Numbered from the stretch's first letter, positions 1-10,435 are shown. The stretch: 64,000 bases of DNA from Tieghemostelium lacteum (GCA_001606155.1 LODT01000004.1:310001-374000), one strand, 5' to 3'. Made by a program: numbers and translations. Notes: generated from the sequence alone by a model not told the origin.

Positions 1-218
1 TTATCAAGGTGTTCCAAAATAGTTTTTAATCCTTCTGCCATGTTACTATTTAGACATTTAAAATTTCTATGTGATTGAAATCTTTTAAAAAAATACTTGT
101 TTATCAACCCCATAGTTAATTTATATTTAAAAGGTACGTAATTACATTCTATAATGTTTTTTAAGATATCATATATCACCAATTGAGGTAAATTTATTTC
201 TTCAACAATCTTTTTCAT
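1..218 (-). CDS. F-box-like/leucine-rich family protein, N-terminal part, cut by window edge
   Basis: The minus strand is open from an ATG at 218 to the window edge, giving 72 codons. Seen: a hydrophobic first helix, then VPFKYKLTMGLINKYFF, then a basic segment (KRFQSHRNFK) and an acidic ILEHLD stretch. This is the same N-terminal plan as the genes starting at 297, 1798, 3355, 10436 and 37349. Inference: the segment is F-box-like and would bind a Skp1/cullin ubiquitin ligase, with a leucine-rich substrate-binding region beyond the edge. The function is not proven. It is transcribed away from the gene at 297, so the 78 bp between the two starts form a very short divergent promoter. The rest of the gene is outside the window. 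Confidence 0.7.
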   Translation of the reverse strand, partial: MKKIVEEINLPQLVIYDILKNIIECNYVPFKYKLTMGLINKYFFKRFQSHRNFKCLNSNMAEGLKTILEHLD

Positions 219-296
219 TTTAGAGATCAAAAAATACAATGAAAAACTATCAAAATATCTAAATAAATATTTGTTTTTTTGTTTTTTCACAAACAA

Positions 297-1760
297 ATGA
301 TGCGAATCCCACTATTACTTGTTTATAAGATTTTAAATTATATTATTGATACTACTTATATTCCTTTGAAATATAAGTTAACATTAGGCCTCATATGTAA
401 ACAGATTTTTCAAAAAATAAGATCTAACAATAAAATAAATAAAACAACAAGGTGGGATACATGGACAGAAGATGATGATAACTTAATCGAGAGTCACAGA
501 GATAGTGAACATTGTATAATTAAAGATATAGAAAATCTATTTTTGTACTTTGATATAACTCAAAAGAAAATAGATATAGATTTTGTTGATAAAAGATTAG
601 AGAGACTAGGTAGAGATGTTCAAACACTTAAAGTCTTAGAATACAATTGTCCATTAAACTACCACTTTTATCCAAACTTTATAAGACATTTTCCCAAATT
701 GGTTACATTGGAATTGGATTTAGAAGGTGTTGGTAGTTACAATTATCTCTATTGGATAGAGACCGAGACTAAAGTAGAGCTACCTCCTATTGAGAATCTA
801 AACATACGAGTAAATGAAGATATCCTATTTGTACAATGGATATTGACTAAAATCAAAATGTCCATTGTCACAATGGTTATACACATTAGTGGTTATTTGC
901 CTAATCACTTGTCAGAGCCTCTAAACATCTTTATTGGTGAATATCAAGCACCCAATCTAAAATCTATTGATTGCCCAAAACAGTTTCCACTGGATAAATT
1001 GATTTTAAATCATCAATCACATTTAACCTCTTTTGTTATTAATTATCCATTGTGGGAACCAATTGATGTAATTGTAAATCAAAAGAACATGCCATGTCTA
1101 GAAGAAATAATAATTCATACAATGTCTTCAAAACTGTTACATAAATTTGTAATAACTTCAATTAGCCAAATGCCTCAACTTAGAAAACTAAGACATACAA
1201 GCTTTTGTTCCCTTGCCAATGGAGATACACTAACTGTTGAGAACCAACCACTTAAATACATTCAAGAACTGGAAATCCAAAACCCAAACCTATTCAATTA
1301 CCTTCTTTCCAAAAATATGATTGGTAATCAATTGGTACTTCTAAAAATCGATTGTCTAAATTCACAAAGTTATGAATTATTAAATAGATATCTATCAACA
1401 ACTGATAAATTATCTCATTTGCATTTCGATTGTGCAAAGTGTTCTTATATTCAATCTGAAATTCTATCCAGAACCATTTCCAAAATGCCATCTCTTATCG
1501 CATTGAATATACGAGTCGGCAACCAAGATAATCAAATATTCAATCATTTACATTTATCAGAAACATTAGATTTTATATCCATAAGATCATACGAACTATT
1601 GTATCCTATTACCATCCATCCACCATTTCAATTAATCACCTCTGGCCCCTCTCTAAGACAATTTCTGAGGAATGGTATCCACTATAATGAGATCTCTCAG
1701 ATCATCACACCAAAACCAACAATATTTTCCAAGTTTCTAAACTTTTTTACACACAAATAA
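297..1760 (+). CDS. F-box-like/leucine-rich family protein (487 aa)
   Basis: Intact single-exon gene. The ATG at 297 is used because the open frame upstream starts only at a TTG inside a T-rich promoter. Residues about 1-50 hold the family module IPLKYKLTLGLICKQIF, F-box-like in its hydrophobic pattern. The rest is rich in Leu, Ile and Asn with irregular leucine-rich repeat character (LKVLEYNCPL, LVTLELDLEG, LVLLKIDCLN). The end carries the family motif FLRNGIHYNE. No signal peptide or membrane segment is evident. Family roles in dictyostelids are mostly unknown, and substrate-adaptor function for SCF ubiquitin ligase is inference. Only 37 bp separate it from the next gene. A 0.3-kb piece of this gene is repeated in inverse orientation at 4770-5096. 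Confidence 0.75.
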   Translation: MMRIPLLLVYKILNYIIDTTYIPLKYKLTLGLICKQIFQKIRSNNKINKTTRWDTWTEDDDNLIESHRDSEHCIIKDIENLFLYFDITQKKIDIDFVDKRLERLGRDVQTLKVLEYNCPLNYHFYPNFIRHFPKLVTLELDLEGVGSYNYLYWIETETKVELPPIENLNIRVNEDILFVQWILTKIKMSIVTMVIHISGYLPNHLSEPLNIFIGEYQAPNLKSIDCPKQFPLDKLILNHQSHLTSFVINYPLWEPIDVIVNQKNMPCLEEIIIHTMSSKLLHKFVITSISQMPQLRKLRHTSFCSLANGDTLTVENQPLKYIQELEIQNPNLFNYLLSKNMIGNQLVLLKIDCLNSQSYELLNRYLSTTDKLSHLHFDCAKCSYIQSEILSRTISKMPSLIALNIRVGNQDNQIFNHLHLSETLDFISIRSYELLYPITIHPPFQLITSGPSLRQFLRNGIHYNEISQIITPKPTIFSKFLNFFTHK

Positions 1761-1797
1761 ATTCATTTTTTTCACTTTTTTTTTTAATTTATTTCTG

Positions 1798-3273
1798 ATG
1801 TCAACCACATTTACAATTCTACCTCTGAATGTCATAACAGAGATTGTTTATAAACTATTAGAATTTGATTATCTACCATTTAAATATAAGTTATCGTTGG
1901 GGTTGATATGTAAATTTATATTCAAGAGGTTAGATTCACATAATACATTCAAGAGATTTTGTTGTATTTTGAAAGAGGCAATCAGTCAAAATAGTGACTA
2001 TCAAAACCATCTAGAGAATAAATCTTGTCTATTAAATAGTTATAAACATTTACAAATTAGAATAAGTCCAGATCAGACTAAAGTTTCACATGAACAAGAA
2101 TTATATAAACTACAAAAACTAGGTGAAAACATAACATCAATGAAGGTAATATCTCATAAACCACTAAATTTACTGTACACTGACTTTATCAGGTGTTTTC
2201 CAAATTTGGTAGAACTACAAATAGACTCCTACTATGATTTACTACTAGATGGATTAGATTTGGAAGATAACCCATTTCCAAATCTAAAGAAACTGAATCT
2301 AACAGTACACCGTTTTAATGATTATATACACTTGTTATTAAAAAAAGTTAAAAACAATTTAACTAGTATAACACTGCTGTGTATCAATAATAACTTTACT
2401 GATGAATTTCGTCAGACTATATCCACCTATTATGCACCTAACCTCACAAGTATATCCATACCAGTGTTTATACCTTTTTTAGATGTACTGTTTGATAATC
2501 ATCAATACCAATTAAAAACAGTGGTGTTTTCAACTAAATATTCATTCCATAATAATATCCTCCAAAGACTGAACAATGTAGAGAGTCTTAGTTTATATTG
2601 TGAAGGGCAAGAAGGTTTGAATATCTTAAGAGACATTTGTAATTTGAAAAACTTAAAAACTCTAAAACTAGTCAATACCCACACCAACAAAAATTTTGGA
2701 AGTTGGGGTAGATTATGGAATATTGAAGAACTGGAATTATCAAATTGGAATCCTGAATTTATAAGTGAAATGATAAAAGTAAATAGTCATTCTCATACAC
2801 TAAAATCTCTAAAAATTAATTGTAAATTGTATAAAGACTACAAACAACTTGGTGAATTTATACTTAGTTGTAAAAACCTATACAATTTGTATATTCAATA
2901 TGAAGTAGATGATATGGACGATTCTTCATTGTCAATGGTTTTACCAAAAATGAAATCACTGGTTAAATTATACTTGTCCATTTTTGTCATGGATGGCACT
3001 CATGCTCATATCTGTGACTTTTTACATCTATCTGAGTCATTACAATTTATTGAAATCGTTGTAGACTATTCAGAACTAATTAAATCAGTAACACAAATTA
3101 CTTGTGATCCTCAAAAACCATTTGAATTAATTAAAACTAGCAAATACCGTAATAGCAGACATCTCTTTTATATCAGAAATGGAATTCAAAAAGAGGACAC
3201 ATCTTGGCAAAAAGAGGACACATCTTGGTATTCAAAATTTAAAAATTTAATCAACCACTATATTAAATACTAA
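1798..3273 (+). CDS. F-box-like/leucine-rich family protein (491 aa)
   Basis: Intact single exon and tandem paralog of the preceding gene. The N-terminus has LPLNVITEIVYKLL followed by LPFKYKLSLGLICKFIF, then NHLENKSCLLNSYKHLQI, which are three landmarks shared with the copies at 3355 and 10436. The middle is leucine-rich (LKKLNLTVH, LKTLKLVNTH, IEELELSNW). Near the end comes FYIRNGIQKED, followed by a short tandem duplication encoding KEDTSWQ/KEDTSW. F-box-like function is inferred from the hydrophobic pattern and position only. It is closest to the decayed copy at 3355, with which it shares long aligned stretches such as YAPNLTS. Confidence 0.75.
   Translation: MSTTFTILPLNVITEIVYKLLEFDYLPFKYKLSLGLICKFIFKRLDSHNTFKRFCCILKEAISQNSDYQNHLENKSCLLNSYKHLQIRISPDQTKVSHEQELYKLQKLGENITSMKVISHKPLNLLYTDFIRCFPNLVELQIDSYYDLLLDGLDLEDNPFPNLKKLNLTVHRFNDYIHLLLKKVKNNLTSITLLCINNNFTDEFRQTISTYYAPNLTSISIPVFIPFLDVLFDNHQYQLKTVVFSTKYSFHNNILQRLNNVESLSLYCEGQEGLNILRDICNLKNLKTLKLVNTHTNKNFGSWGRLWNIEELELSNWNPEFISEMIKVNSHSHTLKSLKINCKLYKDYKQLGEFILSCKNLYNLYIQYEVDDMDDSSLSMVLPKMKSLVKLYLSIFVMDGTHAHICDFLHLSESLQFIEIVVDYSELIKSVTQITCDPQKPFELIKTSKYRNSRHLFYIRNGIQKEDTSWQKEDTSWYSKFKNLINHYIKY
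3190..3229 (+). repeat. 21-bp tandem duplication inside a coding region
   Basis: Two adjacent copies of a unit beginning AAAGAGGACACATCTTGG lie in frame near the end of the gene at 1798-3273. The second copy is slightly trimmed at its 3' side. It adds seven residues (KEDTSWQ) and keeps the frame, and the paralogs show nothing similar. It is probably a recent slippage event. Confidence 0.8.
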
Positions 3274-3354
3274 CTCATTGCTGAAACTTTGTAATAAACC
3301 TAATTTTAATTTTGTAAACAATTTTTTGATTTTTTAATTGTTATTTTAACAAAC

Positions 3355-4299
3355 ATGTCAATAGGTATAACAAAACTACCTCTGCTAACAGTGTCAGATA
3401 TTATCTTAAGAATATTGGATCTGGATTATATACCATTTAAATACAAACTATCTTTGGGATTGATTTGTAAATATATATTCAGAAGGTTAAAATCGCATTC
3501 AGAGTTTCAGAGTTTTTATATGGGAACCAATCAATACAAACTTATTCAAAACCATTTAGAGAATGAATCATGTCTTATACAGAGGTTTTCTAGTTTAAAA
3601 ATTAAAATTAGAGAGAGCATGCCTACAATTGAAACTTTTAAACAGCTAGTAAATGGAAATACTAGAAAATTGACAATCTCTGCTCAATATTCAAAAATAG
3701 TTTGTCTATCTTCCAGATACATTATTCATTGTTTTACATATTTAATAGAATTACATATCTACTCAGTTGATATTGAAGCTATTGAATCTTTAGAAGAGTC
3801 GCCAATACCCAATCTAAAGACCCTAGAATTAACTTTAAAAAATTATGGTAAATGGTATATATTTTTATTAAAAGTTAAGAACTCTCTTACTAGTCTGTAT
3901 ATAAATCCTAAAGACTATTATATAGTAGTTAACCCTGTGCCTCTTATACCATCCTTCTATGCACCAAATCTCACAAGTTTATTAATCGGTACTTCAATAC
4001 CTGGTTTAGAGGTAGATGTACTCTTTGATACTCATAAACATCAATTAAAATCAGTAAAGCTTCCAATTGACCATTTATTTGTTAATAATAGTATTCTTAC
4101 ACTTTCACAAATGAATAATATAGAGAGTCTAACTTTACATTCTATTATGCCATCAAAAGTTTTAAAAGAAATTTGCAATTTGAATCAATTGAGAGTTCTT
4201 AATCTAAAAAATACCTCTTATGATCCTTGTACTGATACAATAGGTTGGGAGAAATTTAAAAATACTGAAGAACTTAAACTCCTCGAATGGGGAGAGTAA
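3355..4299 (+). pseudogene. Truncated, decaying copy of the F-box-like/leucine-rich family
   Basis: The open frame of 314 codons has the family start (LPLLTVSDIILRILD, then IPFKYKLSLGLICKYIF), the NHLENESCL landmark and leucine-rich sequence, but it stops about 180 residues short of full-length relatives. Downstream DNA to about 4615 still aligns by eye with the 3' part of the 1798 gene (for example the segment encoding LKSLVKLKLKLFS), now broken by several stops and frame changes. The natural reading is a gene that lost its C-terminal half by mutation. A short protein could still be made. It lacks the IRNGIHY end found in intact members. Confidence 0.65.
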
Positions 4300-4769
4300 T
4301 TCAATATTGAAATGATGAGAGCTTATTGTCATCCTGAAACACTAAAACTTTAACTATATTCAGTGCTTTTGACTTAAAGCTGTGTAGAGATTTCTTAATA
4401 AACTGTATTCACTTGTACCATTTACAAATCGTTTTACAAGTGTATAACTTGACAGATGATGAATCTAAAGACTTTTCATTAACAATTTCATATCTAAAGT
4501 CACTAGTTAAATTAAAATTAAAACTATTTTCAAATTTTTATAGCTCTAGAAACATTTAAACTTCATTGTACACACTATGCAGAGGAAGACTTTTTAAAAG
4601 TGGTTCAAATCAACTTTTAATATAATATTATTGACTGTTTTCAGATGGTTTTGGAGTACTACCAACTCAAGGAACTGGTGGAACTTTAGAAACAAAGATT
4701 GATGTTACATGATCTACTGTATTACCAAATACAGTAGATGTTGTGGATGTTTGAGTTACAATTTATTAA
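4300..4769. other. Relic of the 3' half of the preceding gene, plus unidentified sequence
   Basis: About 4300-4615 is degenerate family sequence continuing the gene at 3355. After it, 4644-4711 can be read as DGFGVLPTQGTGGTLETKID in one frame, preceded by a TTTTCAG that resembles a splice acceptor. I do not recognise this and regard it as a possible orphan exon or relic. A perfect hairpin at 4712-4739 follows, just before the inverted fragment. I see no intact gene here. Confidence 0.5.
4712..4739. repeat. Perfect 12-bp inverted repeat (hairpin)
   Basis: Left arm ATCTACTGTATT, loop ACCA, right arm AATACAGTAGAT, so every base of the stem pairs. It lies about 30 bp from the edge of the inverted gene fragment at 4770-5096. 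Such hairpins can mark inversion breakpoints, and a transcription terminator or protein site is also possible. No T-run that would suggest a terminator adjoins it. Confidence 0.75.
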
Positions 4770-5096
4770 TTTCTTCAATAGGAGGTAGCTCTACTTTAGT
4801 CTCGGTCTCTATCCAATAGAGATAATTGTAACTACCAATTTGTTCTAAATCCAATTCCAATGTAACAAATTTGGGAAAATGTCTAATAAAGTTTGGATAA
4901 AAGTGGTAGTTTAATGGACAATTGTATTCTAGGACTCTAAGTGTTTGAACATCTCTACATAGTCTCTCTAATCTTTTTTCAACAAAATCTATATCTGTTT
5001 TCTTTTGAGTTTTATCAAAGTACAAAAATAGATTTTCTATATTTTTAATTATACAATGCTCACTATCTCTGTGACTCTCAATTAAGTTAATATTTT
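4770..5096 (-). pseudogene. Inverted partial copy of the gene at 297-1760
   Basis: Read on the minus strand, this segment matches the plus strand at about 479-790 at roughly 95% identity by eye, including RDVQTLRVLEYNCPLNYHFY and YWIETETKVELPPIE. It starts and ends abruptly inside the parent gene's coding region, has neither the F-box-like start nor the C-terminal motif, and its frame closes quickly outside the copied part. It is therefore a recent inverted duplication fragment and not a gene. It could act as a gene-conversion donor, or make antisense to its parent if transcribed from the plus-strand side. Confidence 0.8.
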
Positions 5097-5213
5097 ATTT
5101 TTTATATCAATTTATTTTATTTCAATGATTCAAAAACAATTTATGTTCACAAAAAAGTGAGAATTTAATATAAATTATAATTTTATTTTTTATTTCTATT
5201 ATTTAAAATCCAC

Positions 5214-5675
5214 ATGTCTCAAACAAACAATTTAGTTGCTTCAATTTCAAATACAAACCAATTGGTAAATGAAACGAAAGCTCTGGAATCTAGATTTAAA
5301 ATATTAGAGGATAGACTCAAATCCTTAGAATTAACACAAAATGCAAAAACAGTTAGAGAAGCAATGAGAAGTTTAGAGGGTTGGATTGCAGTAAATATTG
5401 TTGGAAGTAAAACTTATGTAAAGAATAATAGACTCTATACTATCCCCCTTTTAGAAAATTCTACCTATAAAACACAATTAGAATTAAAATATTCAGTACA
5501 ATTCAGAAATACTCTTCTCATGCTCATAGACATAGGTGATCAATCGGTTCATACCCGTATATACACCAAAGATGAACTTCTTGCAGCCATCGAAGATGAT
5601 GATGATAATGATGTTAACAAAAAAAATCAAAATCTCTCTTGTTTGTCAATTAGAATCTTATTGCAAACAATATAA
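5214..5675 (+). CDS. Small hypothetical protein with N-terminal coiled coil; possible 3' frameshift
   Basis: The protein has 153 residues. Residues about 18-50 (NETKALESRFKILEDRLKSLEL) have heptad-like spacing and probably form a coiled coil. The middle (about 60-115) is mixed with a basic YVKNNRLY segment, and an acidic run EDDDDND sits near residue 127. I do not recognise a family. After an A8 run at 5619-5626 the reading frame ends in a poor-looking tail, while the neighbouring frame continues with SLVCQLESYCKQYNVAFG and stops at 5736. That suggests a one-base shift at the homopolymer, either in the genome or from sequencing error. It lies in the accessory F-box-like cluster but does not resemble that family. 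Confidence 0.5.
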   Translation: MSQTNNLVASISNTNQLVNETKALESRFKILEDRLKSLELTQNAKTVREAMRSLEGWIAVNIVGSKTYVKNNRLYTIPLLENSTYKTQLELKYSVQFRNTLLMLIDIGDQSVHTRIYTKDELLAAIEDDDDNDVNKKNQNLSCLSIRILLQTI

Positions 5676-5737
5676 TGTAGCATTTGGCACCTCTCCTTTC
5701 TCAAAAAATAATAAACAAACTTTAAATTACAACTAAT

Positions 5738-6269
5738 AAAAAAACAAAAGAAACATAAATATTATAATTTTAATTTTAGGGAAGAGGGCTAATTTTTTTC
5801 TTAGATTTTAGAGGAAAATAAGAATAGATAATAAGATTAAATGAGAAGAAGAATTCTTAGGGAATAAACTTAGTAGTTCAAAATTTGTAATAATATATAA
5901 ATAAAAAAAATAGTTTCGCTTGGTCCTCCAGCAAAAAGTAATAGATCAATTTTACTCTTATAATATAATAATTTTATCTTAGAAATGGTGTTGAAAAAAT
6001 TCATCGACAAAAGTAACAAAAATGTCACTATAAAACTTTAGTAAATTAAACAGATTCTATTTTTAATTTCACCGATCATATTGGTTTAATAATTAATTAG
6101 AAACATACAAAGGTTTGTAGTACTGAGTATAATATTAATTTAACTTAAATTGATTAACCTTTTAGCCACCATTTTAATATTTTGAATAAATCAATCATTT
6201 TTTTAAATGTCAAAGTTGTGGTATTAAAAAAATTTTCTTCACTTTTTTTGATGTCTCTTTGAGAATTAA
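5738..6269. other. Intergenic region with a block repeated at 10.25-10.41 kb
   Basis: AT-rich sequence with no supported gene. The part at about 5940-6060 shares a run of landmarks with 10245-10410: AATAGATCAAT, ATCTTAGAAA, GTATTGAAAAAA or GTGTTGAAAAAA, AAAAGTAA-AAAAATGTCAC and ACAGATT, in the same order and spacing. Both blocks lie upstream of F-box-like genes on the same strand, so this is a duplicated 5' region. Weak promoter elements (T-rich tract) are present just before the ATG at 6270. Confidence 0.5.
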
Positions 6270-9200
6270 ATGGATTTTCTAATACAATTTCACCAATTTG
6301 ATTGTAAAAACCCCAAAGAATATAATATTAAATTGAATGAACTTTTGGAATGGATAGATACTCATGATCACCTTAATGTAGATAGTATTATCCATCAAAT
6401 AGTTATAATCTTTAAATTTTTAGTACCCAAACTAGAAAATCATTTCTTTATTTCAAGGACACTTCATTGGATAGAAGAATACATTGAAGATAAAAGCAAT
6501 AAATCAAAGTTTATTAAACTGAATTTAGCACTATCCCTTCCAAATAACTTAAATTTATGGTATAAAAATGGAGTACTTTTAAAAATGTTACAATCTACGG
6601 ACTACCCATTAATCTCTCTACTGTTTAATCAAAAATACGATAATTATTATGGCTATAATTTCAAACACTATTATCTTCCACTACCTTCACTTGTAAATGT
6701 AAGTTCAAAAACCCAAACCCAATATAATTATAAATGTTAACCCAGAGTGTATATATATATATATTCTTAGGCCCTCAAAGTAGTAATAAATCACTCTGCA
6801 GATAATGAAAGTAATTTGCACATTATTAAAGAAAACATTATTAAAATGGCAACAAGAGTTGTATTTGCCCATATAGGTAATACAAAACCATTCTATGAAA
6901 ATATTTTCGGAAATGATGATATTGATAAAACAAAATTACCAACAAAGTTGGCATTAGATTTTGTTAAATCTATCTTGGAATTGGTGATTTTAAGTAATGA
7001 TAATATTAGTAAACAAAAAATAGAAAATATTGACTACTTTATAAGGATTCTATGTTTTGTGGTATTAAATTGCCTAAGTGAACAAGAAATCCAATCACTT
7101 CGAGATTACTACATTCAATTGATACCTTCTATTTTCAAGTATATGGAATTAAAAATTACATTTAAATATCGTGGAACAGAACAAAAGAGGGCATTTGCTA
7201 TTGACACTTTATCAGATGAAATTAAAGTGTTAAAGCATCACTTTGGTAAAGATTTGATCGAAAAAGAATGTGAAAATATATTTGGGTATTGGTTGAAGAA
7301 TCTGAATTCAGGTATTGATTATGCCTATACCATTGGTTTGATTAACTCTATCCTTCCAAACCAAATAATAAGAGATAATATTGAAATTATCTATGGATAC
7401 CTCGGTACAATTGATCAACTTAAAAAAAATGATCCCAATATCATTTTATTGTTGAACAATCTCATTTCAATTCATGGTAATCTCTCTGGAAAGAGACACA
7501 TAGATCTCCTTGACTATCTTTTGAATGAATATTTAAAGATAAATGTAAAAAACCAACAGGAGGATGTAACTACTACATTCCCTAGAGACCTTATGGTAAC
7601 TGTATTGATATCGAATCCAGAGTTTACAATAAATAAATTCGATGAACTATTAGATAGATTCATTACTGATGGAAGTATATTTGCTTGTAGATCCCTAAAT
7701 AGATTAATAAGTCACACATCTATATACACTCTAATGGTTAGCAATGGAAACTATCAAAATCAACATGAAAAAATCATAAAGTTATCAAGTAGATCACCAG
7801 AACACAGAATCTATCTCTTGGAGTACTTAATGAAAACGGAAGCTGATTCCTTTTTAGTTGGTATGGCTAAAGAGATAAAATACTTTATCAGTAGCGCTCA
7901 TTTTAAAGATGATCATCTGCATCTTACGCTATTGAGATTTAAGCAAAAGTTATCCACAATCTCTGATAGTAATATCACTCAATCTCAACTATTTGATATC
8001 TATAAAAAAACAATGAAATCCTATTTGAGAAGTATACAATCCAAAGCCATAAATGCCACATTAAACCATGAAATAGTTGTAAACTTCACTCAGAATGACA
8101 CTGAATCATTTACATTCCTTCAACTCCTTCAAGAGAGGTTGGGATCACCTACTATATTACCATTGCTCATTTTAACAGTTTTAAAACTGTATATGGAGGC
8201 CAAAAAACCAAATATAGATCATTGTGTATCAACTATACTTTGTGAATATACCAAAGAAATGAAACCTTCAACTGTCAAATTATACATAAAAATCCTTCTG
8301 AAATTGAAATCACTAATTCCACTGGATATCTGTATAAAGTCTTTATTGGAAACTAAAATATTCAGTGAAGGTATTGGTATGTTTTATAAAGATGTTATCC
8401 CCCTACTACACAATTTACAAAACCCCAAAGAAATTTATCATAAATTCTTTGAGATAATTGTATATGTAAAATCAGTTCCTTTTAAAGATCAATCAAAGAT
8501 AGTACACAGTTTACTCCAATCATTGTCTGGACAAGACCTAATTGAATGTTGCCATCATCTTGCCTATCTTTCAATTGATAGATGGAGCTACTCATCCCCG
8601 CCAACTTACCAAAAAATATATGTCATTCGATATTTTATACCATTGGATACTATACCAACAAATCTTAGAGATAAAATACGCGATGGTTTTATATACATGT
8701 ATAATCTAGAAAAAGAATATATGTTGGTTGCCATTAGGAATAAGGGAATCAAAGTTTTAGAGTTTCTAAATAACTATCACCGTTATGATCATCAACGCGG
8801 GATAGATTATGAGAAAAATCTTGTTAATGTACCATATATATCTCACACTTTAATCAATAATATCTTAAAGTTTTCAATAAGAGATTCTCTAGGAAATACT
8901 CCTCAATTGTCTCCCACTATTCTTCTAAGATATGCAATGGTTTCCAAATCATTCTTTAAGGAGACCTGCAAAATTTTGAAAAATTTAGATTGTATTTATG
9001 GTTTATCTAGAAATTGGTGCGCAATCAGCACAAACCAGTGGTCACTATTACAATTGGGTGTCCACTATTTACAGTTTGATGATTTTGATAAATTTGGTTA
9101 TAAATGCGGTGAATCTTTTTTCTATCAACTATCATCTCTATCCATTACCTATACATTTAAATATATCACCACAAGAGAAATGCAGAATCTTACTACACTA

Positions 9201-9977
9201 TATATAAATTATAATAGAAATATCTTTGAATATATATATTATCTATTGGAAAACTGTTACAATTTGAAAAAGGTAGCGTTTAGCACTAACCCATGCAATG
9301 ATACATTAGAGAATATAATCAAAATGATAATCACAAATAACTCAAAATCCATAGAGTTAATTAAATTCAATTTTGAATTCGACAGGAACCTCGATTATTC
9401 ATCTGCCAAATTGTTGTATAAATACAACAAAGAATTTATGAAGTCGATACCAGATCATCAGACCAACAGAAAACAACTAATACAAGTTAAATGTGCTCTT
9501 CCACAATACCCTAAACTGGATATAAGAGATGATGCTCTAAAAGCATACTCAAAGTTAACTACTCACCTAAACGTTAAATATTATTGTAGGAAATTTTTTG
9601 ATAAACTCTTTCAACCTGCTAATTTTAAAAGATTAGAAAAACTAAATTTAGTCAACATTCACATTATTAAGGTGGTATATGATTTCATGGTATCTTCTTC
9701 AGTCAAAATACGAAAACTGTGGGCCTCTGTTAACAATATCCTAAATAATGATTTTGAAGTTCTTTCTCAAATGAAATACTTGGAAACCTTAATACTAAGT
9801 ATGGATAAATACGATGATTACTCTTCTTTATTCCAAAGTGCACAAAAAAACCAAACATTGAAAGTTATATGCATTCAAAACGCATTTAATATGAAATATT
9901 ATAATACCAATGGATTTGTTGAAGTGCCATCCAACAGCAGAAAATATTCACATAAATATATCAGAAATAGGTTTTAA
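6270..9977 (+). CDS. Large helical-repeat protein with an F-box-like C-terminal region (1211 aa, two exons)
   Basis: Exons 6270-6698 and 6771-9977 are joined by a 72-nt intron with GTAAGT donor and TTCTTAG acceptor, phase 0, so the protein runs ...PSLVN|ALKVVINH. Residues 1 to about 800 are almost entirely amphipathic helices of HEAT/ARM character. The order of an N-terminal helical repeat and a 'SN-LHIIKENIIKMATRVV' helix loosely recalls the symplekin/Pta1 N-terminus, but that assignment is weak. From about residue 840 the sequence changes to the local F-box-like style (an ILLRYAMVSKSFFKE helix, then leucine-rich LSSLSITYTF, LTTLYINYN, LEKLNLVNIH). It may therefore be a fusion of a HEAT protein with the cluster's F-box/LRR module. 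The cellular role is unknown. Confidence 0.65.
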
Positions 9978-10435
9978 TAAAGTAATATAATTTTATGGTG
10001 TAACTACTTAATAGTTTATAGGTTATTTAATATATATATAATAAGAACATGATGTTATATAAATTTATTTTGGGTTTTTATATCAGTTTTTTATATTTTG
10101 TTTTTGAGTGCGAACGTCACTTAAAACTAGATACAAAAAGTGTCACTAAAACGGACCTCTGTTCACATTTACATCAATCAGTATCATTACAATGTATTCA
10201 AATTTGTTCACATCACCCACTCAATTGTAAACCAGAAAACTCATTTAAAATAATAGATCAATCCTTCTTATCTTAGAAAGGGTATTGAAAAAAATTCATT
10301 GAATAGTGAGATTTAACAATTTTCTTAATTTTACAAGTTGGAATCATTTATTACCACAAAAGTAATAAAAATGTCACTTGGTAAAACTTTTATTTCAACA
10401 GATTATTTTTTTTTTTTTGACAATTTTAACAATCA
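9978..10435. other. Intergenic region with a weak small frame and the second copy of a repeated upstream block
   Basis: The only frame of note is 10049-10276 (+), 75 codons, with a hydrophobic start (YKFILGFYISFLYFVF) and five cysteines. Its end overlaps the repeated block that also occurs at 5940-6060. It could be a tiny secreted protein or a chance frame, and I favour chance. The block at 10245-10410 runs into a T12 tract that ends just before the start of the next gene and probably serves as its promoter. Confidence 0.4.

Noticed and set aside
10049-10276. 75-codon frame with hydrophobic start and several Cys
   Set aside because: Its end overlaps a duplicated non-coding block and its start lies in an AT repeat. 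No second feature supports it, so it is mentioned only under the intergenic entry.
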